From NCBI RefSeq assembly GCF_021496665.1, contig NZ_CP071246.1, positions 248,001 to 312,000 on the forward strand: 64,000 nt of DNA, given 5' to 3'. Source of the DNA: Corynebacterium sp. CNCTC7651 (GTDB taxonomy: Bacteria > Actinomycetota > Actinomycetes > Mycobacteriales > Mycobacteriaceae). A program made the position numbers and the translations under genes. Below are positions 53,860 through 64,000 of this stretch, in pieces. The stretch's first letter is position 1. Each line of letters opens with the position of its first letter. The notes under the pieces are model-generated. The model worked only from the letters and a program-made list of their open reading frames with translations, did not search any database and was not told the DNA's origin.

Positions 53860-54363
53860 ATGAAGAGCGAGTTTCCTTCGCAGGGCAGCCGGGTCTGCGA
53901 CACCGCTGCAGAGACCAAGGTGCTGGGCAAAGAACTCGGTGCCGCACTCGAGGCTGGCGATGTGGTGATTCTGGATGGTCCTCTCGGGGCTGGCAAAACC
54001 ACCTTCACACAAGGCATTGCGGAGGGGCTGCAGGTCAAGGGGCGCGTGACCAGCCCGACGTTTGTTATTGCACGACAGCACCGTTCCACCGTCGGCGGGC
54101 CTGACCTGATCCACGTGGACGCCTACCGGCTGCTGGGCGAGGGGTCTCCGGGGGACCCGCTGGGAGAGCTGGACGCGCTGGACTTGGACACAGAGCTCGA
54201 CTCCGCCGTAGTGGTGGCGGAATGGGGAGGCGGGCTAGTGGAGCAGATCTCCAGCAATTACCTCCTGATCACCCTCGACAGGGAGACCCTGGTGAGAGAA
54301 GACCCAGCTTCGGAGGGGCGCATCATCAGCTGGCGCACTGCCGGGAACTCTGCCGGCAACTAG
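53860..54363 (+). CDS. tsaE: tRNA threonylcarbamoyladenosine biosynthesis ATPase TsaE
   Basis: ATPase that drives TsaB-TsaD in making t6A37 of tRNA. The P-loop GPLGAGKTT is at residues 40-48, followed by [10 protein letters not shown] and the HVDAYRL motif. Length 167 aa is normal. It follows alr by 26 bp. Confidence 0.96.
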   Translation: MKSEFPSQGSRVCDTAAETKVLGKELGAALEAGDVVILDGPLGAGKTTFTQGIAEGLQVKGRVTSPTFVIARQHRSTVGGPDLIHVDAYRLLGEGSPGDPLGELDALDLDTELDSAVVVAEWGGGLVEQISSNYLLITLDRETLVREDPASEGRIISWRTAGNSAGN

Positions 54364-54396
54364 GGCGCTACCCGCGACGGCCACTGGGCCTGGTTG

Positions 54397-54402
54397 TAGG
54401 GT
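54397..54402 (+). promoter_or_regulatory. -10-like element inside the tsa operon
   Basis: TAGGGT is 7 bases before the ATG at 54410. It could give an internal leaderless transcript for the small anchored protein and tsaB. Confidence 0.4.
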
Positions 54403-54409
54403 GGTGGGC

Positions 54410-54919
54410 ATGCTGAAGCTTAAGAACTCCGAGCGTAACTGGGTTGTGCTGGCTGCGGTGGCGTGGCTGGTTGTCCTCATCGGCCTGATCTTCATTCCGG
54501 CATCGCGCCCCGATTCGCAGGTCCAGGCGGCGCACGTCGCCCCAACGAACTCCCTGGCTAACACGCTTGATCGCACGCACCCCACCGGCGGTGCGGTGGT
54601 GGCCCAGCTGGTCGCGCCGTCCCTGGTTTACGATTCCAACACGTACGCCGGCTACACCACCCTGTGCCCGAATGAGCCGGCAGACCTGATCGGTGCCAAG
54701 CTGTCCGCGTTCGATCTTGCTGAGGCACCCGACCTTGATGGCCGCTACGGCTACGTTGTGCTGCTCCCGGCGAACCAAGCCGAACCGGTGCTCTTGGACC
54801 AGGTGGAGCTGAGCAAGATAAACGTCTGCGATATCCCGCAGACGGATTCTTACCCGCTGAACGCAGGCATGCCGTTCTACTTTGAAAACGGCACCTGGAC
54901 CCTGGGCATCCGCCAGTAA
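54410..54919 (+). CDS. Small membrane-anchored extracytoplasmic protein of unknown function
   Basis: A 169 aa protein with an N-terminal TM helix (about residues 12-32) and an outer domain with two cysteines (TTLCPNEP and NVCDIPQ) that may form a disulfide. No family recognised. It is placed between tsaE and tsaB and overlaps the tsaB start by one base (TAATG), although an exported protein has no obvious role in tRNA modification. The ATG at 54410 is chosen over GTG at 54401. Confidence 0.68.
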   Translation: MLKLKNSERNWVVLAAVAWLVVLIGLIFIPASRPDSQVQAAHVAPTNSLANTLDRTHPTGGAVVAQLVAPSLVYDSNTYAGYTTLCPNEPADLIGAKLSAFDLAEAPDLDGRYGYVVLLPANQAEPVLLDQVELSKINVCDIPQTDSYPLNAGMPFYFENGTWTLGIRQ

Positions 54920-55617
54920 TGCTGGTCCTTGCGCTGGACACGGCGACGACTGACTTGATCGTCGGCATCGCCGAAGTCCCCCAGCTGGCTGACGGCGTGC
55001 CCGCACAGGAGCCCACGGTGCTGGCTGAATCGGTTGAGGCAACCCGCGCACACAACGAGCGCCTCGTGCCCACCACGCAAGCGGTGCTCGGCCAGGCGGG
55101 GTTAAGGTTCGCCGATCTCGATGCAATCGTCGTCGGGTGTGGCCCCGGCCCGTTCACCGGCCTGCGGGTAGGCATGGCCTCCGCCTCCGCATTCGGCCAA
55201 GCGCTTGGCGTGCCCGTCTACGGCGTGGTCACCCACGACGCGGTGGCTGCGCAGCTCAATGCGCCAACGTCGCTGATAGTCACGGACGCGCGCCGACGCG
55301 AAGTGTATTGGGCGTTCTACCGCGGCACGGAGCGTACCGCCGAGCGTGTTGCGGGCCCATCCGTGTGCGCGCCGGGTGATATCGCAATCGGTACAGACGC
55401 CGTGGATGTGTTAAGCGTGCCGGAGCAGCTTGCCGGGCAAATCCGCATCCCCGCGCAGCGCACTACCTACGTTGCCCCGCGCACGGAGGGGCTCATCCGC
55501 GCCGCCGACTTCACGGTAGAGCCCGCGCCGCTGCTGCCCCACTACCTGCGCCGCCCCGACGCGGTCGAACCGAAGGCGAAGCCCAAATCGCCGGCGATCC
55601 CCGACGTGGCGCTGTGA
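54919..55617 (+). CDS. tsaB: tRNA threonylcarbamoyladenosine biosynthesis protein TsaB
   Basis: Partner of TsaD in t6A synthesis, 232 aa. It starts MLVLALDTATTDLIVGI, with GPGPFTGLRVGMASASAFGQALG as the ASKHA-fold signature. Overlaps both the upstream anchored-protein gene and rimI. Confidence 0.94.
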   Translation: MLVLALDTATTDLIVGIAEVPQLADGVPAQEPTVLAESVEATRAHNERLVPTTQAVLGQAGLRFADLDAIVVGCGPGPFTGLRVGMASASAFGQALGVPVYGVVTHDAVAAQLNAPTSLIVTDARRREVYWAFYRGTERTAERVAGPSVCAPGDIAIGTDAVDVLSVPEQLAGQIRIPAQRTTYVAPRTEGLIRAADFTVEPAPLLPHYLRRPDAVEPKAKPKSPAIPDVAL

Positions 55618-56096
55618 TGCGTACCGCGGGTCTGCAATTCAGGGAGCTCACGCGTGCCGACGCTGCCCCGGCGGCCGCACTGGAACAAGTATTGTTCGCT
55701 GAGGAAAACCCCTGGTCGGAGCGCGCACTGGCCGCGGAAATTTCCGCCCCGCGGAATTTTTACCTCGGCGCATTCGAGGGCGGCACCATGGTCGGATACG
55801 CGGGCTTAGCCATGCTGGGGCCGCGGGAGGATCCGGAATTTGAGGTGCACACCATCGGGGTCGCGCCAACCCACCAGGGGCGCGGGATTGGTCGCGCGCT
55901 GATGGACCAGCTTCTCCACACCGCGGACCTGCTCGACGGGCCGGTGTTTTTGGAGGTCCGCACCGATAACGCGCCAGCTATCGCGTTGTATGAGAGCTAC
56001 GGGTTTTTCACCCTGACTACCAGGAAGGGCTACTATCAGCCATCCGGCGCGGACGCGTTTTCCATGATGCGCCGCCGCGCATCAGAGCACGAATAG
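55617..56096 (+). CDS. rimI: Ribosomal-protein-S18-alanine N-acetyltransferase
   Basis: GNAT acetyltransferase that acetylates the N-terminus of ribosomal protein S18. The acetyl-CoA loop QGRGIGRAL and C-terminal [13 protein letters not shown] are clear. Length 159 aa from the ATG at 55617, which overlaps the tsaB stop; a GTG at 55614 would add one residue. Confidence 0.94.
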   Translation: MRTAGLQFRELTRADAAPAAALEQVLFAEENPWSERALAAEISAPRNFYLGAFEGGTMVGYAGLAMLGPREDPEFEVHTIGVAPTHQGRGIGRALMDQLLHTADLLDGPVFLEVRTDNAPAIALYESYGFFTLTTRKGYYQPSGADAFSMMRRRASEHE

Positions 56097-56107
56097 GGGA
56101 GCGCAGC

Positions 56108-57160
56108 ATGAACATCCTCGGCATCGAATCCTCCTGCGACGAGACCGGCGTGGGCATTATCCAGCTTGCCGACGATGGCACGATGACCATCCTCGCCGAC
56201 AAGGTCGCCTCATCGATGGAGCAGCATGCCCGCTTCGGCGGCGTTGTACCGGAGATTGCGTCCCGCGCCCACCTTGAGGCGATGCCGCAGGTGATGGAGG
56301 CGGCGTTGGCCGAGGCGGGCGTGTCCAAGCCCGATGCCGTCGCGGCCACTGTGGGACCGGGCTTGGCGGGCGCGCTACTTGTCGGTGCCTCTGCAGCGAA
56401 GGCGTACGCCGCCGCGTGGGGCGTACCGTTTTACGGGGTGAACCACCTGGGCGGCCACGTTGCGGTGGCCAACTTGGAGGGTGAAAGCGAGTTGCCGCAC
56501 TCCATCGCGCTGCTGGTCTCCGGCGGGCACACGCAGCTCCTCGAGGTGGATGCGGTGGGTCGCCCGATGCGCGAGCTGGGCTCTACGCTTGACGACGCCG
56601 CGGGGGAGGCCTACGACAAAGTTGCCCGTCTCCTTGGGCTAGGGTACCCGGGGGGACCGATCGTCGATACGCTTGCTGCCCGCGGTGATGCGGATGCCGT
56701 GAACTTCCCGCGAGCGTTGACTCGCGCCGAGGACCTGCGCGGGGAGCACCGCTACGACTTTTCCTTCTCCGGTCTCAAGACCGCGGTAGCGCGCCATGTT
56801 GAGGCGGCTGAGCGGGAGGGGCGCGTGATCAGCGTGGAGGACGTGTGCGCGTCCTTCCAAGAGGCGGTGTGCGACGTGCTCACGCGCAAAGCGGTGATGG
56901 CGTGCGAGGATACCGGCGCGCAGACGTTGCTGCTTGGTGGAGGGGTAGCGGCGAACCGCAGGCTGCGCGAACTTGCCGCCGAGAGCTGCGCGGCGAAGGG
57001 TATTGAGCTGCGCGTGCCGCGGCTGGGGTTGTGCACGGACAACGGGGTGATGATTGCGGCGCTGGCGGCGCAGCTGATCCATGAGGGGGCGCAGCCTTCA
57101 GGGCTTGCGGTGGGGACGGATACGTCGCTAGAGGTTGAGACACCACTAGTTACCGGATAG
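56108..57160 (+). CDS. tsaD: tRNA N6-adenosine threonylcarbamoyltransferase TsaD
   Basis: Transfers threonylcarbamoyl to A37 of tRNAs reading ANN codons. The 350 aa protein begins [17 protein letters not shown]. Metal ligands His113 and His117 lie in NHLGGHVAV, and the C-terminal [10 protein letters not shown] segment holds the metal-binding Asp. It follows rimI by 11 bp and ends the operon before the CIRCE-controlled chaperonin genes. Confidence 0.97.
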   Translation: MNILGIESSCDETGVGIIQLADDGTMTILADKVASSMEQHARFGGVVPEIASRAHLEAMPQVMEAALAEAGVSKPDAVAATVGPGLAGALLVGASAAKAYAAAWGVPFYGVNHLGGHVAVANLEGESELPHSIALLVSGGHTQLLEVDAVGRPMRELGSTLDDAAGEAYDKVARLLGLGYPGGPIVDTLAARGDADAVNFPRALTRAEDLRGEHRYDFSFSGLKTAVARHVEAAEREGRVISVEDVCASFQEAVCDVLTRKAVMACEDTGAQTLLLGGGVAANRRLRELAAESCAAKGIELRVPRLGLCTDNGVMIAALAAQLIHEGAQPSGLAVGTDTSLEVETPLVTG

Positions 57161-57172
57161 GCGTGGCCAAGG

Positions 57173-57201
57173 TTGAGTGTTAGCACTCGCGTGGGTAGAG
57201 T
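57173..57201 (+). promoter_or_regulatory. groES-groEL promoter
   Basis: TTGAGT (57173-57178), 17 bases, TAGAGT (57196-57201). The CIRCE operator overlaps the spacer and -10, as expected for HrcA repression. Confidence 0.75.
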
Positions 57202-57206
57202 GCTAA
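57180..57206 (+). promoter_or_regulatory. CIRCE operator (HrcA binding site)
   Basis: Perfect consensus inverted repeat TTAGCACTC-N9-GAGTGCTAA. HrcA binds this site and represses chaperonin genes until heat shock. Confidence 0.97.
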
Positions 57207-57242
57207 CGGTAACCAACCTGGAAATACGAAAGGTCACAGATC

Positions 57243-57542
57243 ATGGCAAACGTGAACATCCGCCCGCTCGACGACAAGGTTCTGGTGCAGATCGCCGAGG
57301 CCGAGACCACCACCGCTTCCGGCCTGGTCATCCCGGATTCTGCAGCTGAGAAGCCGCAGGAGGCGACCGTGATCGCGGTTGGCCCGGGCCGCTTCGACGA
57401 GGACGGCGACCGTATCCCGATGGATGTCAAGGAGGGCGACACCGTCATCTTTGCTAAGTACGGCGGCACCGAGCTGAAGTACAACGGCGAGGAGTACCTG
57501 CTGCTTTCCTCCCGCGACCTGCTGGCAATCGTAGAAAAGTAA
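57243..57542 (+). CDS. groES: Co-chaperonin GroES
   Basis: 10 kDa lid of the GroEL chamber, 99 aa. It starts [21 protein letters not shown] with the mobile loop [17 protein letters not shown]. First gene of a CIRCE-controlled groES-groEL operon. Confidence 0.98.
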   Translation: MANVNIRPLDDKVLVQIAEAETTTASGLVIPDSAAEKPQEATVIAVGPGRFDEDGDRIPMDVKEGDTVIFAKYGGTELKYNGEEYLLLSSRDLLAIVEK

Positions 57543-59168
<1,626 letters not shown>

Positions 59169-59201
59169 AAATTCGGCTGGGCGCTGTTTGCGCCACAGCT
59201 T

Positions 59202-59256
59202 AAGCCCCATCCAATCTTCCGCACGCGGTGTGCGGGAGTGGATGGGGCTTTGTTTC
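59202..59256 (+). terminator. Bidirectional terminator between groEL and the whiB-like gene
   Basis: AAGCCCCATCCA (59202-59213) pairs with TGGATGGGGCTT (59239-59250), with an inner GC-rich hairpin. T-rich sequence follows on the plus strand; it can serve both convergent genes. Confidence 0.88.
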
Positions 59257-59275
59257 GTCGTTAAGCGGAAAGCCC

Positions 59276-59587
59276 CTACTTTGCGGAAGCGGCGGCGACC
59301 TTCATGCCGCCGTGGGCACCGCGGAGGATGGCCTGGCGCTCGGACTCGCTCATACCGCCCCAGATGCCGTACGGCTCTGCGACGCGCAGGGCGTGCTCGC
59401 GGCACTGGGACAGGACCGGGCAGGAGTAGCAGATTGCCTTTGCGCGGTTCTCGCGCTGGGTGCGGGCGCGGCCACGCTCCCCGTCCGGGTGGTAGAACAC
59501 CTCCGAGGCTTCGCCGCGGCAGGCGCTGTGCAGCTGCCAATCCCAAAAATCAGCGTTCGGTCCAGGAAGCAGGTGCGGCAGCGACAT
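59276..59587 (-). CDS. WhiB-family iron-sulfur transcription regulator (WhcB/WhiB3-like)
   Basis: A 103 aa redox-responsive [4Fe-4S] regulator. The four cluster cysteines are Cys23, Cys53, Cys56 and Cys62 (C-x29-C-x2-C-x5-C), followed by the YGIWGG turn that contacts the primary sigma factor. The position next to groEL and sigD matches whiB3 in mycobacteria and whcB in C. glutamicum. The ATG at 59587 is used; the frame is open to 59788 but without similarity. AAGGAG ribosome-binding site. Confidence 0.93.
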   Translation of the reverse strand: MSLPHLLPGPNADFWDWQLHSACRGEASEVFYHPDGERGRARTQRENRAKAICYSCPVLSQCREHALRVAEPYGIWGGMSESERQAILRGAHGGMKVAAASAK

Positions 59588-59894
59588 GGTGATAAAAGCT
59601 CCTTCAGTGTGCCTCAGCGGCGCCGACGCGCCACATTGCTCTACGTCGTGGCCGATGCGCGGGGACCGCGCTCCGTACCGAAAGGGCAGTGTGGTCACCC
59701 TGAGTGAACACCGGGTGTCCTGGCGGTTGCCGGGAGCTTGATTGGTGTGAGGATGCCGCGAAAAAGCGCCCTCAAGCTGGGAATTCACTTAAGGTTACCA
59801 ATGGGTGAATTTCTTCCTGCGGGGCAACGGGTGTGATTATGGGGGTGGCCGGGCTTCAGCTCCACGTACCCGCTGGTAGACCGGAAATCGTTGG

Positions 59895-59900
59895 TATGAT
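59895..59900 (+). promoter_or_regulatory. Candidate sigD -10 element
   Basis: TATGAT, close to the consensus, about 97 bases before the sigD start. No convincing -35 was found at the usual spacing. Confidence 0.45.
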
Positions 59901-59955
59901 CATCATTTCGGCGGTATCGTGCCCTGAGAAGCCGTAGAACAATAAGCGCACTGCG

Positions 59956-59979
59956 ATAGATAAACGGATAGATAAGCGG
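59956..59979 (+). repeat. Tandem 12-bp repeat upstream of sigD
   Basis: ATAGATAAACGG (59956-59967) followed directly by ATAGATAAGCGG (59968-59979), one mismatch, 18 bases before the sigD GTG and next to the ribosome-binding site. It would lie in the sigD mRNA leader if the TATGAT promoter is used. Confidence 0.75.
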
Positions 59980-59996
59980 TTGGAGAGGAGGGTGCT

Positions 59997-60581
59997 GTGA
60001 CGGAGCCGGACAAGGCGGAGCTCGAGCACGAGCTAGCGCGGATCGTGCCTCTTGCCGTCGAGGGCGATGAACGCGCCCTCGGGCGTGTGATCAAGCTGAT
60101 CCACCCGCCGGTACTGCGCTACACCCGCGCCCGCATAGGCGGCGGGCGCACCCCCACCGCTGAGGATGTCTCGCAGGAGATCTGTCTCGCCGTTGCCACC
60201 TCAATTCACAAGTACACGGACATGGGAAAACCATTCATGGCCTTTGTGTATGGCATTGCGTTCAACAAAGTGGCGGATGCTCATCGGGCGATGTTCCGGG
60301 ACAAGCTGAGCCCAATCGAGGACGTCCCGGATTCGGTTGCACCGGGCCACACGCCCGAGGATGCCGCACTTGAATTGGATGGAAGTAACCAAATCCGCGA
60401 GTTACTCGATGTACTGGGTGAAAAGGCGCGCGACATCATCATTCTCAGGGTGTTTGTCGGGCTATCTGCGGAGGAAACGGCTGAAGCTGTGGGCTCAACG
60501 CCCGGAGCGGTCAGGGTTGCCCAGCACCGCGCGATAGCTAAGCTGCGCCAGGCTCTTCAAGAACAGGACCAACTGACATGA
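59997..60581 (+). CDS. sigD: ECF RNA polymerase sigma factor SigD
   Basis: Extracytoplasmic-function sigma factor, 194 aa. Region 2 spans about residues 25-95 (EDVSQEICLAVATSIHKY), and the region 4 helix-turn-helix is at about 140-185 (LSAEETAEAVGSTPGAVRVAQHRAIAKLR). GTG start after GGAGAGGAGG. Its TGA overlaps rsdA by four bases (ATGA). In C. glutamicum SigD controls cell-envelope (mycolate) genes. Confidence 0.93.
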   Translation: MTEPDKAELEHELARIVPLAVEGDERALGRVIKLIHPPVLRYTRARIGGGRTPTAEDVSQEICLAVATSIHKYTDMGKPFMAFVYGIAFNKVADAHRAMFRDKLSPIEDVPDSVAPGHTPEDAALELDGSNQIRELLDVLGEKARDIIILRVFVGLSAEETAEAVGSTPGAVRVAQHRAIAKLRQALQEQDQLT

Positions 60582-61591
60582 CACGCCGCGCCGAGATGCC
60601 GCATGGGGAAGATGCGACCACCCAGTTCGCCCCCGTCGCGCAGGATGATGCGTTCCTCGACGCACTCGCTCGTGGCCAAGACCCATCCTCCGGCAAGGAC
60701 CCGCTGGCTCGGATGCTGCTGGACCTCAAGGCAGATATTGAGCGGCCGATGCCGGGTGCGCCACTGGTTGCCTTCCCGCAGCACGAGACTACGTCCACTG
60801 CTCCTGCGCAGGAGCCGTCGCGTGTGGTCTCGCTCGACGTGGAACGGTCTCGCCGCCGCGGTGTGAACCCCTGGGTTTCCGGCTTGATCGGTGCTGCTGC
60901 GGCAACCGTTGTGGTTGCCGGGTCCGGTGCGGTGCTGTACAACGCCACCCCATCCTCCCCGCTGTGGGGTGTGGCATCCTCCGTGTTCGGGGACCGCACC
61001 GCTGCGGTGGAACTTGCCTCTACGCTGGAGCAGCTGGAGGTGGCAAGCCAGGAAGGCGATGCTGACTACTTCGCCGCCTTGCTGCACCAGGCACGCGAGC
61101 TGGTTGATTCTATGAAGCCGGTTGCATCCTCCAGCGGTGATGGCGCACCGGCAACGGCTGTAGACAATGCTGTGACACGCACTGTCACGGTGACCGTGAC
61201 GGCGACACCGAACCCCAACGCACCCGCGCACGGGCCTCAGGAGCCGACGCAACCTGCCCAGAACCCGGAGCCTGCGGCACCGGTGGCACCGGGCCAGAAT
61301 CCGCAGCCGGCGCAGCCGTCCCAGCCTGCGCAGCAGTCTCGTCCGGCGCAGCAGCCTAGCAGCGTGCGGGTGGAGCCGAGCGCGCAGCCAGCACAGCCGG
61401 CCCAGCCGATTGAGCCGGGGCAGTCAGCGCGGCCGTCGCAGCTCTCGCAGTCGTCGCCAGTAGTGCAGCCCCAGCCGCAACCGCAGCCGGAGAACCCAGG
61501 TGTGCAGCCGTCGGTGGTTGAGCCGGGCTCGTCCGAGGGCGGTGCCCAGGGCGGCGCGGTGCCGCAGGTTGTGTCGCGCGAGAACGGCTAG
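60578..61591 (+). CDS. rsdA: Anti-sigma-D factor RsdA
   Basis: Membrane-bound antagonist of SigD, 337 aa. The cytoplasmic N-terminus contains the sigma-binding segment around DDAFLDALARG (residues 23-33). One TM helix is at about 99-120. The outer part begins with a helical region and ends in a long Pro/Gln/Ser-rich tail (about 205-337) likely to reach into the peptidoglycan. Translationally coupled to sigD by ATGA. Confidence 0.92.
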   Translation: MTRRAEMPHGEDATTQFAPVAQDDAFLDALARGQDPSSGKDPLARMLLDLKADIERPMPGAPLVAFPQHETTSTAPAQEPSRVVSLDVERSRRRGVNPWVSGLIGAAAATVVVAGSGAVLYNATPSSPLWGVASSVFGDRTAAVELASTLEQLEVASQEGDADYFAALLHQARELVDSMKPVASSSGDGAPATAVDNAVTRTVTVTVTATPNPNAPAHGPQEPTQPAQNPEPAAPVAPGQNPQPAQPSQPAQQSRPAQQPSSVRVEPSAQPAQPAQPIEPGQSARPSQLSQSSPVVQPQPQPQPENPGVQPSVVEPGSSEGGAQGGAVPQVVSRENG

Positions 61592-61642
61592 TACTCCGCT
61601 GCCCCTGCGGGATCTCTCCGCGTAGGGCTCTCAGCGGCAGGG

Positions 61643-62014
61643 TTAGCGGGCGTCTAAGCCGTCCAGGTAGCCCATTGCGTAATCCCACGGCACGTACGCC
61701 TCAACGTTAGGGCTCGCGCTGGGCTCATGGACCGGGGGCAGTTCGCCGCGCAGGGACGCGAGCATGTTCTGCTCCATGATTTCCCAGTCGTAATAATGCA
61801 ATTCCTCGCAGTCTTCGCACTGGAAGTAGATGCCGAGGATGCCGCGCGGCCTCAGGCGACGCATACAGTCGCGCACGTATCCCAAGTCCTGGATCACTTC
61901 GACGCGCTCGCGAGCGGACAGGGGCTCAGGAACCTCGTCGTCCTCGATGAACGATGCCGGGTCGTTCGGGTCGTCCGCAAACGGGTCCAAGGGCATCATG
62001 TCGTCGTAGTTCAC
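61643..62014 (-). CDS. DUF5319 family protein
   Basis: A 123 aa acidic cytoplasmic protein of unknown function, conserved between rsdA and guaB in mycobacteria and corynebacteria. Features seen are PLDPFADDPNDP near the N-terminus, a C-x2-C-x3-H segment (FQCEDCEELHYYDW) that could bind a metal, and YVPWDYAMGYLDG near the end. Start is uncertain: GTG at 62014 is chosen, but GTG at 62035 or ATG at 61999 are possible. Confidence 0.82.
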   Translation of the reverse strand: MNYDDMMPLDPFADDPNDPASFIEDDEVPEPLSARERVEVIQDLGYVRDCMRRLRPRGILGIYFQCEDCEELHYYDWEIMEQNMLASLRGELPPVHEPSASPNVEAYVPWDYAMGYLDGLDAR

Positions 62015-62028
62015 GCCCGTAATGGTAG

Positions 62029-63702
<1,674 letters not shown>

Positions 63703-63735
63703 GAGCTGGGTGCTTGTCGACGTAAGGAAGGATCC

Positions 63736-64000
63736 ATGCGCGAATACGTTGAAATTGGCATTGGGCGCGAGGCCCGCAAGGCCTACGACTTGAGCGACAT
63801 TGCTGTGGTGCCGAAGCGCCGCACCCGCTCGTCGAAGCTGGTGGACACCACGTGGCACTTCGATGCCTACAGCTTTGACCTGCCGCTGCTGTCCCACCCG
63901 ACGGATGCGCTGGCCAGCCCCGAGTTTGTCATTGAAATGGGCAAGCTGGGCGGCCTCGGCGTGATCGATGCGGAGGGGCTGTGGGGCCGCCAGGCAGATT
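63736..64000 (+). CDS. guaB3: GuaB3-type IMP dehydrogenase-related protein, N-terminal part
   Basis: First 88 codons of a gene running off the window. The translation starts MREYVEIGIGREARKAYDLSDIAVVPKRRTRSSKLVDTTW, matching the GuaB3 family that lies directly downstream of guaB in Actinobacteria and lacks CBS domains. GTAAGGAAGGA ribosome-binding site. The catalytic region is not in view, so activity cannot be judged. Confidence 0.88.
   Translation, partial: MREYVEIGIGREARKAYDLSDIAVVPKRRTRSSKLVDTTWHFDAYSFDLPLLSHPTDALASPEFVIEMGKLGGLGVIDAEGLWGRQAD

Larger units (their letters stand above)
59588..59996. other. Divergent spacer between the whiB-like gene and sigD
   Basis: A 409 bp region carrying promoters for both genes. 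A TATGAT -10 for sigD (59895-59900) and a tandem 12-bp repeat (59956-59979) are seen. No other gene or terminator was found; the whiB promoter could not be fixed. Confidence 0.6.

Noticed and set aside
55734..55747. 14-base palindrome GCGGAAATTTCCGC in rimI, considered as another copy of the HNH-flanking repeat
   Set aside because: Only the GGAAA core is shared. It lies inside a conserved coding region and is single.

Overview
The window is 64 kb of high-GC actinobacterial chromosome, almost certainly from a Corynebacterium. Evidence: the S10/spc/alpha ribosomal protein clusters are split by formate-metabolism genes between rplE and rpsH, as in C. glutamicum; an ESX-4 type VII secretion locus lies between truA and rplM; and the order alr-tsaE-tsaB-rimI-tsaD-groES-groEL-whiB-sigD-rsdA-DUF5319-guaB is the arrangement conserved from Mycobacterium to Corynebacterium. 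The species cannot be named from sequence alone. No rRNA, tRNA, CRISPR array or insertion sequence was seen.

Layout. 1-3478: end of the S10 operon (rplW to rpsQ). 3594-5465: glmS. 5543-9227: an insert of three envelope genes (MacA-like lipoprotein adaptor, MacB-like permease without an ATPase, lipoprotein). 9202-10148: a Fic toxin and VbhA-type antitoxin. 10186-15333: thiD, two adjacent dynamin-like GTPases and a formate/nitrite channel, all on the minus strand. 15614-16896: rplN-rplX-rplE. 16984-20286: a second formate/nitrite channel, an AhpD-like protein, fdhD, a DUF6457 protein and a DUF2786 protein. 20611-23466: rpsH to rplO, with rplO frameshifted. 23719-26460: secY-adk-map. 26501-27310: an L,D-transpeptidase. 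27502-31106: infA, rpsM, rpsK, rpsD, rpoA, rplQ. 31189: truA. 32073: an HNH-endonuclease gene flanked by short repeats. 33780-45427: a polytopic membrane protein and the ESX-4 locus (eccB, mycP, eccD, eccC, an accessory membrane protein, two WXG100 genes). 45717-46717: rplM-rpsI. 46865: glmM. 48335-50972: an unrecognised three-gene module. 51050-57160: a pseudohydrolase-like protein, a membrane protein, alr and the tsaE/tsaB/rimI/tsaD block. 57243-59168: groES-groEL behind a CIRCE operator. 59276-62014: whiB-like regulator, sigD, rsdA, DUF5319. 62179-64000: guaB and the start of a guaB-like gene.

How it fits together. Most of the window is core translation, secretion (secY), protein maturation (map, tsa genes, chaperonins), and supply of cell-wall and nucleotide precursors (glmS, glmM, alr, guaB). 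Accessory genes have been inserted at the joints of the ribosomal clusters. The most interesting accessory part is 44684-50972: the WXG100 operon and the unknown module downstream of glmM carry the same upstream element (an A-rich box, then an ECF-type GGAACC / GTC promoter) at exactly the same distance from their start codons. This suggests the unknown module is co-regulated with the type VII secretion genes and may encode a substrate or partner.

Two genome-scale features also stand out. The 11-mer CGTCGATAAGC (or its 10-base core) occurs eleven times in both orientations, far above chance. At least a dozen genes have a TAnnnT -10 hexamer 6-8 bases before the start codon, which implies many leaderless transcripts and helps fix start codons.
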